Below are positions 1 to 5,721 of a stretch of 5,721 nt of DNA, one piece after another (positions within the stretch are counted from its first letter, which is position 1; each line of letters begins with the position of its first letter). The notes under the pieces were generated by a model that saw only the letters and a list, made by a program, of their open reading frames with translations, was not told the origin of the DNA and searched no databases. Origin of the DNA: a bacterium (GTDB lineage: Bacteria > UBP13 > UBA5359); contig JAQVUQ010000194.1 of assembly GCA_028699365.1 (NCBI GenBank), forward strand, positions 1 to 5,721. Reading direction: 5' to 3'. The translations under genes were made by a program, and so were the position numbers.

Positions 1-163
1 CCTCAAAGATGAAATGTCGCAGCGCTGTAGAGACATCACCTTCAACGGCATTCAGGCAGGCAGCCTGCAAGACCTCGTATCCACCGGTGCACGACCGCAT
101 TTCCACAATTCTGATGCGTTCACCGTCGACATCTATCCCTAAGCTTGTCTTGTTCCCAAACAT
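1..163 (-). CDS. gspL: GspL-position protein with PilM-like N-terminus (partial, 3' end outside window)
   Basis: Only the first 54 codons are present; the frame runs open to the window edge. The start is ATG at 163, eight bases after the gspK stop, with AGGAG at 175-179 as a plausible ribosome binding site (about 11 nt spacing, inside the end of gspK). The N-terminus reads MFGNKTSLGIDVDGERIRIV. The stretch LGIDVDGERIRIVE (residues 8-21) resembles the first phosphate-binding segment of actin-like ATPase folds, in the form seen in PilM of type IV pili. In T2SS operons gspL follows gspK and encodes a bitopic inner-membrane protein whose cytoplasmic actin-like domain binds GspE, so position and fold agree. 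The symbol is given by position; a PilM-type name may fit better. Whether the gene carries the membrane and periplasmic part of GspL, or stops as a PilM-like protein followed by PilN/PilO-like genes, cannot be seen here. Confidence 0.72.
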   Translation of the reverse strand, partial: MFGNKTSLGIDVDGERIRIVEMRSCTGGYEVLQAACLNAVEGDVSTALRHFIFE

Positions 164-171
164 ATGCACTG

Positions 172-1332
172 TCACTCCTGCCAGTAAAGTATCTTAAGGG
201 TTCCTCCGGTCATATCCGCCACACATGTTATGGCAAACGGCCCGCCGCCGCTGTGCATAAATCCTGAAGCCGTCAACCTGTAGACGGCTGACCTGGCCGT
301 AAGCAGCGGTGCAGCCGTGCGAAAGGCGTCTTCGGAAAGACCGCTGATATCCAGAATGCCGCCCACATCTGCAAAGGGACCGTTCTCATCACGATAGGTC
401 GTTATCTCCTCAGCCGTCTCTTCGTCCAGGCCGGGCACTGCAGCCAGCACCGCGGACGAGGCTGTGTTTATATTGATCAGGCCCTTTATATCTTCTTCAT
501 CAGAGACGGTCAGCAGATCGTATATGCTCTTGATATCTTCTCTGGAAAGCTCCGTCACATCGATTATTTCCGCAACCTGAGCGGGTTTCTCATCTGTAGC
601 GAACTTCACCAGAGCATCGATCTTCTTCTCATCCAGCACATCGCCCAGCGCAGTTGTGAGCGCTTCCTTGTCAGCCGTCAAGATATTTATACGCTTAGTC
701 CCCGCCGCGTTCATGTTCCGGTCATGCGAGTATACGGTAAACAGATCGACAGGCAGTAATCCGTCCGTACTGCCGGCAGAAAAAGCCAGCCTGTCCGTCA
801 TTCCCTTTATCAGACGCAATTCTCCAACGGTAAGCAGCGAAGCATTACGGGCACGATATGGGGTTTCCAGACCCGAATAATAATCCGTCTCGGCTCCCGA
901 AGGCTGCAGCGTATCATCGGCATCACGCCAATCTATAATGCAATCGGATGCTTCGCTGTCGCCAAAGAGAGCTTCCAGCATTTCAGCGGGTGCAGTATTG
1001 ACGTTCACCCGGCCGGACTCATCCTCTATCACGATGGAGAACTCCGCTTCGCCCATATCCAGCCCCAAATCCTCGGAGGTTAGCGTTAAGCCGCCGGCAC
1101 CCTCCTCCATTACCGATACGCTCAGGCCTTCCGGCTCCTTCAGTTTCAACAGGGTTGCCTCTACGGCGGCTCGGGCCGCCCAACGGCATCTGATCCGTTC
1201 GGTATAATTCCTGGCGATACGCACCTCCGTGCGCGCCGTAAGGCTCAACCCGGCGGCCAGGATAATCAGCGCAGTCAGCACCCAGAGGGCTACTATCAGG
1301 GCTGAGCCCCGTTCCTGATGCAGCCTGGTCAT
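172..1332 (-). CDS. gspK: Type II secretion minor pseudopilin GspK, enlarged
   Basis: 386 residues. GspK is the large minor pseudopilin that caps the pseudopilus tip together with GspI and GspJ. The ATG at 1332 overlaps the gspJ stop (ATGA, 4 bp) and has a G-rich ribosome binding site at 1341-1347. The frame is open further upstream to 1491, but that part lies inside gspJ and would bury the signal. The prepilin-type signal is MTRLHQERG followed by SALIVALWVL, with predicted cleavage after G9 and a hydrophobic helix at about 10-29. Position +5 is not Glu, which is normal for GspK. The globular part has VNVNTA (109-114), the family block IIDWRDADD with SGAETDYY and YRARN (132-163), FTVYS (198-202), INILTA (215-220) and ININTA (286-291), the last followed by a helix-hairpin-helix-like stretch (AAVPGLDEETAEEI, then GPFADVGGIL). 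It appears about 60 residues longer than familiar GspK proteins, the extra length lying between INILTA and ININTA. Identification is firm; the domain boundaries are by eye. Confidence 0.95.
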   Translation of the reverse strand: MTRLHQERGSALIVALWVLTALIILAAGLSLTARTEVRIARNYTERIRCRWAARAAVEATLLKLKEPEGLSVSVMEEGAGGLTLTSEDLGLDMGEAEFSIVIEDESGRVNVNTAPAEMLEALFGDSEASDCIIDWRDADDTLQPSGAETDYYSGLETPYRARNASLLTVGELRLIKGMTDRLAFSAGSTDGLLPVDLFTVYSHDRNMNAAGTKRINILTADKEALTTALGDVLDEKKIDALVKFATDEKPAQVAEIIDVTELSREDIKSIYDLLTVSDEEDIKGLININTASSAVLAAVPGLDEETAEEITTYRDENGPFADVGGILDISGLSEDAFRTAAPLLTARSAVYRLTASGFMHSGGGPFAITCVADMTGGTLKILYWQE

Positions 1333-1994
1333 TGCGCATTCCCCCCTGACGATCCTCCGCCGGCCGTTAGCACGGACGGATTGAAGGTGGAGGCCATCAC
1401 CACAGGCACGGCCCCGCTTCGGGATCTGAGCGCCAGTTCGATACGCACGGCTGCCGGCAGCCTGGTTTGATCCGTCCACTCGTCGAGCCATTCATCGGCA
1501 TCACTATCGTAGTAGAGGCAATTAAGGCCCACCACCTTATCGGAAAGCAGTATGGCCTCCGCTTCATCCGATTCTGACAGGCTTAACCCTGGCCTGAGAT
1601 CCTCTTCCATATATAGTCCCAGCGGCCGACCGTCGTCCTGTTCCACGTAATAAGACACCCTGCAGACATCTCCTGCCGGTTCCGTTCCCGACGCGGCATG
1701 ATGGCCCGTGGTCGTGAACGTCAGCTTGTCGAACTGGAGCCCCTCCTGAGCGTCGGTGGTATCCTCGCCTGTCAGTCCCTCGTCCTCACCCGCGCCCGAC
1801 AAACAGACGCTTTGCAACTCAGCTCCGATACGATCCAGCAATATGCGTCCGGTCTGGGATATATCCGCTCTCTCCTCCAGCCTGGACGTACTCGCACCGG
1901 CAGCCCGAAACGCTCCGTATACGGCTCCGATAATTACTATCATTATTGCAGCAGCCACCATAGTCTCGATCAGGGTGAAGCCGTCTCTTCTCAC
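1329..1994 (-). CDS. gspJ: Type II secretion minor pseudopilin GspJ
   Basis: 221 residues. GspJ is a minor pseudopilin of the tip complex with GspI and GspK. The start is GTG at 1994, overlapping the gspI stop as GTGA, with GGAGG at 2005-2009 about 10 nt upstream; no ATG in frame fits better. The N-terminus MRRDG, then FTLIETMVAAAIMIVIIGAV, is a textbook prepilin signal: basic five-residue leader, cleavage after G5, Phe at +1, Glu at +5 (E10), then a hydrophobic helix to about residue 28. Near the C-terminus LPAAVRIELALRSRSG (179-194) matches the conserved strand region of the GspJ family (usually LP.AVR). The middle (about 66-87) is acidic and low in complexity. The C-terminus is rich in Gly and Ser. 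Length is close to the usual 200 or so residues. Four-base overlaps on both sides indicate translational coupling. Confidence 0.95.
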   Translation of the reverse strand: MRRDGFTLIETMVAAAIMIVIIGAVYGAFRAAGASTSRLEERADISQTGRILLDRIGAELQSVCLSGAGEDEGLTGEDTTDAQEGLQFDKLTFTTTGHHAASGTEPAGDVCRVSYYVEQDDGRPLGLYMEEDLRPGLSLSESDEAEAILLSDKVVGLNCLYYDSDADEWLDEWTDQTRLPAAVRIELALRSRSGAVPVVMASTFNPSVLTAGGGSSGGNAQ

Positions 1995-2374
1995 TGGCTA
2001 TCCGCCTCCGCCGTCTGGCTGCCGGTAAAGCAGGCCACCATCTCGAACGACTGATGCCGTCCCGAACCGTTCTTCTCCACCCTGATTTCCGCCCGGCGCA
2101 AGCCGGTCTCATCGGTGCCGATATCGGCGTTCCAGGTGTAATCCGGCGCATTATCGCCGAAGTCGCCGGATACGGCACCGTCCTCCAGATCGGAACGCCG
2201 CTCCAGATCGGAGGCTACCTGATGCGCCAGTATGGCCGCCCGGGAATAATCTTCCGCAGATCGTACCGAGACTAATCCCGATGAGAAGACTTTCAACACG
2301 GCTGCTATGCCTATGGCCAGCAGCGCCACGGCCACGATCATTTCCAGCATGGAGAAACCGTTTTTATTTTTCAT
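1991..2374 (-). CDS. gspI: Type II secretion minor pseudopilin GspI
   Basis: 127 residues, the usual size of GspI, which nucleates the minor pseudopilin tip complex with GspJ and GspK. The start is ATG at 2374, with the first 11 bases overlapping the 3' end of gspH; the ribosome binding site is weak (GAAG just upstream). The prepilin signal is MKNKNG, then FSMLEMIVAVALLAIGIAAV: basic leader, cleavage after G6, Phe +1, Glu +5 (E11), then the hydrophobic helix. FSMLEMIVAVALLAIG is very close to the family consensus (F-T-L-L-E-V-M-V-A-L-A-I). The region after the helix (HQVASDLERR, 51-60) and the short beta-rich C-terminal part fit GspI. It could only be confused with another minor pseudopilin; gene order and small size favour GspI. 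Confidence 0.94.
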   Translation of the reverse strand: MKNKNGFSMLEMIVAVALLAIGIAAVLKVFSSGLVSVRSAEDYSRAAILAHQVASDLERRSDLEDGAVSGDFGDNAPDYTWNADIGTDETGLRRAEIRVEKNGSGRHQSFEMVACFTGSQTAEADSQ

Positions 2375-2909
2375 CTTCAGTATTCAGAACCTCACAGCGT
2401 CCTGTAATAGCCTCCACGACAACGGTCCTGGTACCACCGTGCGCATCGCCTATCTCTATGACGGCATCCTCCGCCTGGCCCAACTCCGTAAAGCTTATCC
2501 ATGTTTCCTCTTCATCAGCGCCCGGCTTGCTTACGGACAGCACTCTGGTGTTATCCGGCAGCCGGTGAAAACGCCCGGCGGGAGTCGTGACCTCCATGGC
2601 AACGTCCTCTCCCTGGTCATCGACGGTAATTGCTTCCACCAGAACGCCGTTCCGGCCGGCATCGAAAAACACACGCGTATCCGCGCGCTCGGTCACGGCA
2701 TGGCTTCTGGCATAGTTCAAGGCCGCCATTACCGTCCGGCAGCCTGTGCGCAGCCTGGCATCACGCAAAGCCGGCCCCATGGAAACCGCCACGGTACCGC
2801 TTATTACGGCCATCACCGCCAGAACTACCAGCAACTCGATCATGGTAAAGCCCGGCCTGTTGCCGCTTCTTACGGACCTGCTAATTGTCCCAGTTGGTGA
2901 TATCGGCAT
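2364..2909 (-). CDS. gspH: Type II secretion minor pseudopilin GspH
   Basis: 181 residues if the ATG at 2909 is used. The prepilin motif RPG then FTMIELLVVLAVMAVISGTV gives cleavage after G20, Phe +1 and Glu +5 (E25). The following MAALNYARSHAVTERADTRV (61-80) and VFFDAG are typical of the GspH family (helix with RS.A, then a strand). GspH is a minor pseudopilin near the pseudopilus tip. The start is uncertain: the ATG at 2909 lies 29 bases inside gspG and has no good ribosome binding site. The only later in-frame candidate before the cleavage site is a rare ATT at 2885 overlapping the gspG stop. The frame is open further upstream, but only as a shadow inside gspG. The C-terminus overlaps gspI by 11 bases. 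Family identity is firm, the exact first codon is not. Confidence 0.9.
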   Translation of the reverse strand: MPISPTGTISRSVRSGNRPGFTMIELLVVLAVMAVISGTVAVSMGPALRDARLRTGCRTVMAALNYARSHAVTERADTRVFFDAGRNGVLVEAITVDDQGEDVAMEVTTPAGRFHRLPDNTRVLSVSKPGADEEETWISFTELGQAEDAVIEIGDAHGGTRTVVVEAITGRCEVLNTEDEK

Positions 2910-3435
2910 CGGAACTGCTGCCGCCCTCTCTGCCGTCACGTCCCAGCGAAGCCAGATCATAGGAATCGGCGTTGTTGCTGCCGGGACAATCATAGGCATA
3001 GTCTCTGCCCCAGGGATCCGCTGGTATGTTCTTCTTGACATACGGGCCGTCCCAACCGCTGATATCGCTCTGCGGCTTGACGCGCAACGCCTCCAGACCC
3101 TCCTCCGCAGTAGGATACCTGCCCGTATGCAGATAGAACTGATCCAGGGCATTGCTAATGCTCTCGATATCACTTACCGCTTTGGCATGCTTGGCATCCT
3201 CCACACGTCTGACCACTACCATAGTGACTACGCTGGCCAGCAGAACGAGAATGACCATGACCACCAGCAACTCCAACAAAGTAAAGCCGCCCCGGTTCCC
3301 GGTTAGCGCCCTGCGGGCACAGTTGTTGGTTGTTGGTTGTTGGTTGTTGGTTTCAGGATTCCCATGCAAGCATTTGAGCAAGTTACACTTAGCACGACCA
3401 TGTGGATGGTTGTTCTGTACAGTAACATTTCTCAC
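2881..3435 (-). CDS. gspG: Type II secretion major pseudopilin GspG, with an unusually long leader
   Basis: 184 residues from GTG at 3435. GspG is the main subunit of the periplasmic pseudopilus. The core is unmistakable: RGG then FTLLELLVVMVILVLLASVV, cleavage after G50, Phe +1, Glu +5 (E55), then VEDAKHAKAVSDIESISNAL, YLHTGRYPTAEEGLEAL, GWDGPYVKKNIPADPWGRDY, and the C-terminal loop DLASLGRDGREGG...DADITNWDN (160-184), which in this family carries the acidic calcium-binding residues. The mature part is 134 residues, the normal size. The leader is odd: 50 residues instead of about 5-15, including TNNQQPTTNN (29-38) encoded by a 7-bp tandem repeat. No ATG, GTG or TTG lies in frame between the repeat and the cleavage site. 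The GTG at 3435 has a strong GGAGG (3444-3448) 8 nt upstream and follows the gspF stop by 4 bases, so it is the best start by far. Two TTG codons in the leader have no visible ribosome binding site. Confidence 0.93.
   Translation of the reverse strand: MRNVTVQNNHPHGRAKCNLLKCLHGNPETNNQQPTTNNCARRALTGNRGGFTLLELLVVMVILVLLASVVTMVVVRRVEDAKHAKAVSDIESISNALDQFYLHTGRYPTAEEGLEALRVKPQSDISGWDGPYVKKNIPADPWGRDYAYDCPGSNNADSYDLASLGRDGREGGSSSDADITNWDN
3322..3349. repeat. Four perfect tandem copies of a 7-bp unit inside the gspG leader
   Basis: On the plus strand GTTGTTG is repeated four times without mismatch (3322-3328, 3329-3335, 3336-3342, 3343-3349) and followed by a partial copy (GTT at 3350-3352). On the coding strand it reads as CAACAAC units. 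It lies within codons 29-38 of gspG, between the start codon and the prepilin cleavage site. Since 7 is not a multiple of 3, gain or loss of one unit changes the reading frame downstream. Heptanucleotide tandem repeats are known as dispersed intergenic elements in some bacteria (the STRR families of filamentous cyanobacteria, for example), so this could be one member of a genome-wide family. Confidence 0.95.
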
Positions 3436-3439
3436 TACG

Positions 3440-4663
3440 TTATCCTCCCATCAGGTTAATCTGGAATATAGGCAGGAGCATGGCCAGGATGACAAACCCG
3501 ATCACGCTTCCGACCGTAACTATGATTACCGGTTCCAGCAGCGAAACAACGCTCTTGAGCGTTGCCTCAACCTCGACATCGTAGGCATCGGCCACGGTCA
3601 GCAGAACGCTTTGAAGATCGCCGGTTTCCTCGCCCACTGCCGCCATATTGGTGAGCAGCGACGGAAAGACGCCCGTTTCACGAAGCTGACCGGCAAAGCT
3701 CTCCCCTTCACGCATGCCCTCCCTGGCGGTATCGGCCGCTCTGGCCAGAACCTCATTGTCCACCACGTCGCGGGCGATGGAGATGGAATCGAAAAGCGAT
3801 ATGCCGCCCTGCAGCAGAGTGGCTGTAGTCCTGGCAAACCGCGATACGGCAGCTTTCAAACCCAGTTTGCCGAAAATCGGCATCTTCATCTTCAGAGCAT
3901 CCAACTTGAAGCGCCCCTGGGGGGTGCGGGCATATGCCTTGACGGAGAGCACGGTTATTACAGCACAAACCGCGACGGCCCACCACCATTGCGATATAAA
4001 GCCGGAGACGCTCAACAGGGCTACGGTAGGCGCCGGCAGCGCTTGTTCGAACTCCTCGAAAACGGCGGCGAATTTAGGCACCACCAGCGTTATCAGAAGG
4101 GCAACGGACAGAGTACCGATGCTGACAAGCAGTATCGGATACGCCAGCGCACCGCGAATCTGAGTCTTGCGGGCCTGATCCTTCTCAAGGTATTCGGCCA
4201 GCCATTGCAGCGTCGAATGTAGCTGACCGCTGGCTTCGCCCGCCTTCACCATGCTGACGTAAAGTCGCGGGAATATGCCGGGATACTGTTCCAATGCTTC
4301 CCATAACGCCTTGCCGCTGTTGATGTCCTGCTGCATGCGCACCAGCGCAGTCTTCAGTCTGGGGTTCTCGGTGTGTTCCGTAAGCGCCGCAAAGGTGCGC
4401 ATCAGCGGCAGACCGCCGCGCACCAGGTTGGCTAACTGCCGGCTGAAGACCGTAAGATCTCCACTGCCTACTCTACCCCCGCCCGGCGTCCCGCGATGCA
4501 GAGCTGAACCCATGCCACGCTCTCCCGAAGCCGGAGCGATATGTCCGGGATGAATACCGTCCGCCTTGAGTCTGATCAGCACGGCGCGCTCGTCCTCAGC
4601 AATCAGCCTGCCGCTGACGCGTCTACCGTCGTTGCCTATCCCCCGATACGAATACTCAGGCAT
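3440..4663 (-). CDS. gspF: Type II secretion inner-membrane platform protein GspF
   Basis: 407 residues, the usual length for GspF, the polytopic inner-membrane protein at the centre of the assembly platform, contacting GspE and the GspL-type protein. The N-terminus MPEYSYRGIGNDGRRVSGRL is the family's short beta-rich domain. Two homologous T2SSF cytoplasmic domains follow: FSRQLANLVRGGLPLMRTFAALTE...AGEASGQL (73-148) and FARTTATLLQGGISLFDSIS...VGEETGDL (276-350). Membrane segments are at about 171-198, 222-244 and 376-404, the last running close to the C-terminus. The ATG at 4663 has only a weak GGCGG ahead of it. It lies 60 bases downstream of gspE, the widest gap in the operon. The stop codon overlaps the region used as the gspG ribosome binding site, so gspG translation is probably coupled to it. 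Confidence 0.97.
   Translation of the reverse strand: MPEYSYRGIGNDGRRVSGRLIAEDERAVLIRLKADGIHPGHIAPASGERGMGSALHRGTPGGGRVGSGDLTVFSRQLANLVRGGLPLMRTFAALTEHTENPRLKTALVRMQQDINSGKALWEALEQYPGIFPRLYVSMVKAGEASGQLHSTLQWLAEYLEKDQARKTQIRGALAYPILLVSIGTLSVALLITLVVPKFAAVFEEFEQALPAPTVALLSVSGFISQWWWAVAVCAVITVLSVKAYARTPQGRFKLDALKMKMPIFGKLGLKAAVSRFARTTATLLQGGISLFDSISIARDVVDNEVLARAADTAREGMREGESFAGQLRETGVFPSLLTNMAAVGEETGDLQSVLLTVADAYDVEVEATLKSVVSLLEPVIIVTVGSVIGFVILAMLLPIFQINLMGG
3444..3448 (-). promoter_or_regulatory. Ribosome binding site of gspG that decides its start
   Basis: On the minus strand the end of gspF reads GGGAGGATAA, then CGTA, then GTG. GGAGG is a near-perfect Shine-Dalgarno sequence and sits 8 nt before the GTG at 3435. 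The nearby ATG at 3428, in a different frame, would have 15 nt spacing, too long for strong initiation. This supports a GspG start upstream of the heptamer repeat, although it gives an abnormally long leader. Confidence 0.75.
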
Positions 4664-4679
4664 AGCCGACCGCCGTGTT

Positions 4680-4706
4680 CCCGGTGTGCCCTTTCAGCGC
4701 ACCGGG
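4680..4706 (-). other. Hairpin in the gspE-gspF intergenic gap
   Basis: On the transcribed (minus) strand the arms are CCCGGTG and CACCGGG (4700-4706 and 4680-4686), a perfect 7-bp stem. One C-A mismatch then two more G-C pairs extend it to a 7-nt loop (4690-4696, TGAAAGG). It is followed by GAACACGG, not a run of T, so it does not look like an intrinsic terminator. It lies between the gspE stop and the weak ribosome binding site of gspF. Possible roles are mRNA processing, protection of the downstream message or tuning of gspF translation; none is shown by the sequence. Confidence 0.5.
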
Positions 4707-4723
4707 GGTTGTAGGATTTACCG

Positions 4724-5721
4724 TCATTCCGTTTCGCCCTCCTGCGTGACGCGGACAACTTCCTCGAGAGTGGTCACGCCCTGGCGAACCTTCATCAATC
4801 CGTCCTGGTAGAGAGTGCGCATGCCTGCGGCACAAGCAGCTTCTCTTATGACACCGGCAGGGGCATGCTCCAGGATCAGAGAGCGTATATTCTCTTCCAG
4901 GATAAGAAGCTCAAAAATACCGGTGCGCCCTCTGTAGCCGGTCTTTTTGCATTCATCACATCCACGGCCGCGATAGAGGGGAAATACTCCCACACCGTTT
5001 CCGGCATCGAAGGAACCGTGCTCTTCCCTGCAGGCGACGCAGATAGTGCGCACCAGGCGCTGGGCCAGGACGGCCTCGACGCTGGAAGACACCAGATACG
5101 GCTCCACCTCCATCTCCAGCAGGCGTGTAACCGCCCCGGCGGCATCGTTGGTATGAAGTGTGCTGAAAACCAGATGCCCGGTAAGAGCGGAATGGATGGC
5201 TATCTCCGCAGTTTCGGCGTCTCTTATCTCGCCGACCATGATAATATCGGGATCGTGCCGCAATATATGCCGCAAACCGTTGGCAAACGTCAGGCCTATC
5301 CGGGGATGCACCTGTATCTGGTTGATGCCCTCAAACTGGTATTCCACCGGATCTTCTATGGTAATGATCTTCTTGGCGGCTGAATATGTCTTCTGCAAGG
5401 CGGCATACAGAGTAGTGGTTTTGCCGCTGCCGGTAGGGCCGGTGACCAGAATCATACCGTGAGGCAGAGTACTGAGCTTTGCCATACTCTGCAGCGTATC
5501 CTCCATCATGCCGCCGGTTTCCAGCGAGTAGCTGGCGGTGCTTCTGTCAAGCAATCGCAAAACAACGCTCTCGCCGTAAAGCGTGGGCATGGTGGACACA
5601 CGGATATCTATTTCGCGACCGGCTATCCTAGACTTAATGCGTCCGTCCTGCGGCAGCCGGCGTTCGGCGATATCCAGATTGGACATGATTTTCAGTCTTG
5701 AAATGATGGCGGCCTGCAGCC
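4724..5721 (-). CDS. gspE: Type II secretion ATPase GspE (partial, 5' end outside window)
   Basis: The C-terminal 331 residues are present; the frame is open through the window edge, and the ATG at 5686 is internal, because [12 protein letters not shown] before it is still conserved family sequence. GspE is the cytoplasmic hexameric ATPase that powers pseudopilus assembly. Residue numbers count from the window edge: [16 protein letters not shown] (13-28), Walker A GPTGSGKT (94-101), Asp box around [20 protein letters not shown] (120-139), Walker [10 protein letters not shown] (159-167, catalytic-type Glu 164), His box [11 protein letters not shown] (182-192), four-cysteine zinc motif CVAC (227-230) with CDEC (254-257), then [12 protein letters not shown] (261-272). 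All key motifs are intact. The motif set is shared with PilB of type IV pili; the downstream gspFGHIJK order decides for GspE. The stop (TGA at 4724-4726) precedes gspF by 60 bases. Confidence 0.97.
   Translation of the reverse strand, partial: LQAAIISRLKIMSNLDIAERRLPQDGRIKSRIAGREIDIRVSTMPTLYGESVVLRLLDRSTASYSLETGGMMEDTLQSMAKLSTLPHGMILVTGPTGSGKTTTLYAALQKTYSAAKKIITIEDPVEYQFEGINQIQVHPRIGLTFANGLRHILRHDPDIIMVGEIRDAETAEIAIHSALTGHLVFSTLHTNDAAGAVTRLLEMEVEPYLVSSSVEAVLAQRLVRTICVACREEHGSFDAGNGVGVFPLYRGRGCDECKKTGYRGRTGIFELLILEENIRSLILEHAPAGVIREAACAAGMRTLYQDGLMKVRQGVTTLEEVVRVTQEGETE

Noticed and set aside
1333-1491. Upstream extension of the gspK frame to an ATG at 1491
   Set aside because: It would add 53 residues ahead of the prepilin signal and lies entirely within gspJ; the ATG at 1332 with ATGA overlap and a G-rich ribosome binding site fits better.
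2910-3173. Upstream extension of the gspH frame to a start at 3173
   Set aside because: It lies fully inside gspG in another frame and gives a basic low-complexity sequence ahead of a prepilin signal.
2307-3306. Plus-strand open frames opposite gspH and gspG
   Set aside because: No ribosome binding site, no family motif, and they mirror conserved pseudopilin genes.
3322-3352. Heptamer array as a CRISPR-like array
   Set aside because: The units are 7 bp, directly adjacent and have no spacers; it is a simple tandem repeat.
3152-4222. Long open frame of 356 codons on the plus strand, antisense to gspF and gspG
   Set aside because: It lies opposite strongly conserved gspF and gspG, has no recognisable motif, and its protein is low-complexity mirror sequence. 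It is a shadow of the GC-rich coding strand.
4680-4706. Hairpin as an intrinsic terminator after gspE
   Set aside because: No T-run follows on the transcribed strand, and the downstream genes belong to the same system.
4865-5462. Plus-strand open frames opposite gspE
   Set aside because: They run antisense to the intact ATPase core and show no domain.
5684-5686. ATG at 5686 as the start of gspE
   Set aside because: The frame stays open to the window edge with conserved family sequence (AIISRLKIM) before it, and a protein starting there would lack the N-terminal domains; the gene is cut by the window.

Overview
The window is one uninterrupted stretch of a type II secretion system (T2SS, general secretory pathway) operon, entirely on the minus strand. 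In transcription order (right to left) it reads gspE (5' end cut by the window edge), gspF, gspG, gspH, gspI, gspJ, gspK, and the first codons of a gene in the gspL position (3' end cut by the window edge). This is the canonical gsp order. A T2SS implies a diderm (Gram-negative-type) bacterium. The sequence looks moderately GC-rich. Nothing here fixes the phylum. The PilM-like start of the gspL-position gene and the enlarged GspK suggest a lineage away from the well-studied gammaproteobacterial systems, but that is inference.

Layout: 4724-5721 cytoplasmic secretion ATPase GspE (C-terminal part with the whole ATPase core and four-cysteine motif); 4664-4723 a 60-bp gap holding a hairpin; 3440-4663 inner-membrane platform protein GspF; 2881-3435 major pseudopilin GspG; 2364-2909 GspH; 1991-2374 GspI; 1329-1994 GspJ; 172-1332 GspK; 1-163 start of a GspL/PilM-like protein. 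From gspF onward, genes overlap or lie within a few bases of each other (4-bp gap F/G, about 29-bp overlap G/H, 11 bp H/I, 4 bp I/J, 4 bp J/K, 8-bp gap K/L). This points to one transcript with coupled translation. No promoter or terminator is visible inside the window.

How the genes work together: GspE hydrolyses ATP at the cytoplasmic face, and GspF with the GspL-type protein links it to the membrane. GspG is polymerised into the periplasmic pseudopilus, and H, I, J and K are minor pseudopilins that form and prime its tip. The secretin, the C/M/N components and the prepilin peptidase are not in the window.

The most unusual point is the 5' end of gspG. The only well-supported start (GTG with a strong ribosome binding site) gives a 50-residue leader before the prepilin cleavage site instead of the usual short one. 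That leader contains four perfect copies of a 7-bp tandem repeat inside the reading frame. Copy-number change would shift the frame of the major pseudopilin, so this is a candidate contingency (phase-variable) site. It could equally be an intergenic repeat that has invaded the leader. The rest of the region is a recognisable T2SS, not a new system.
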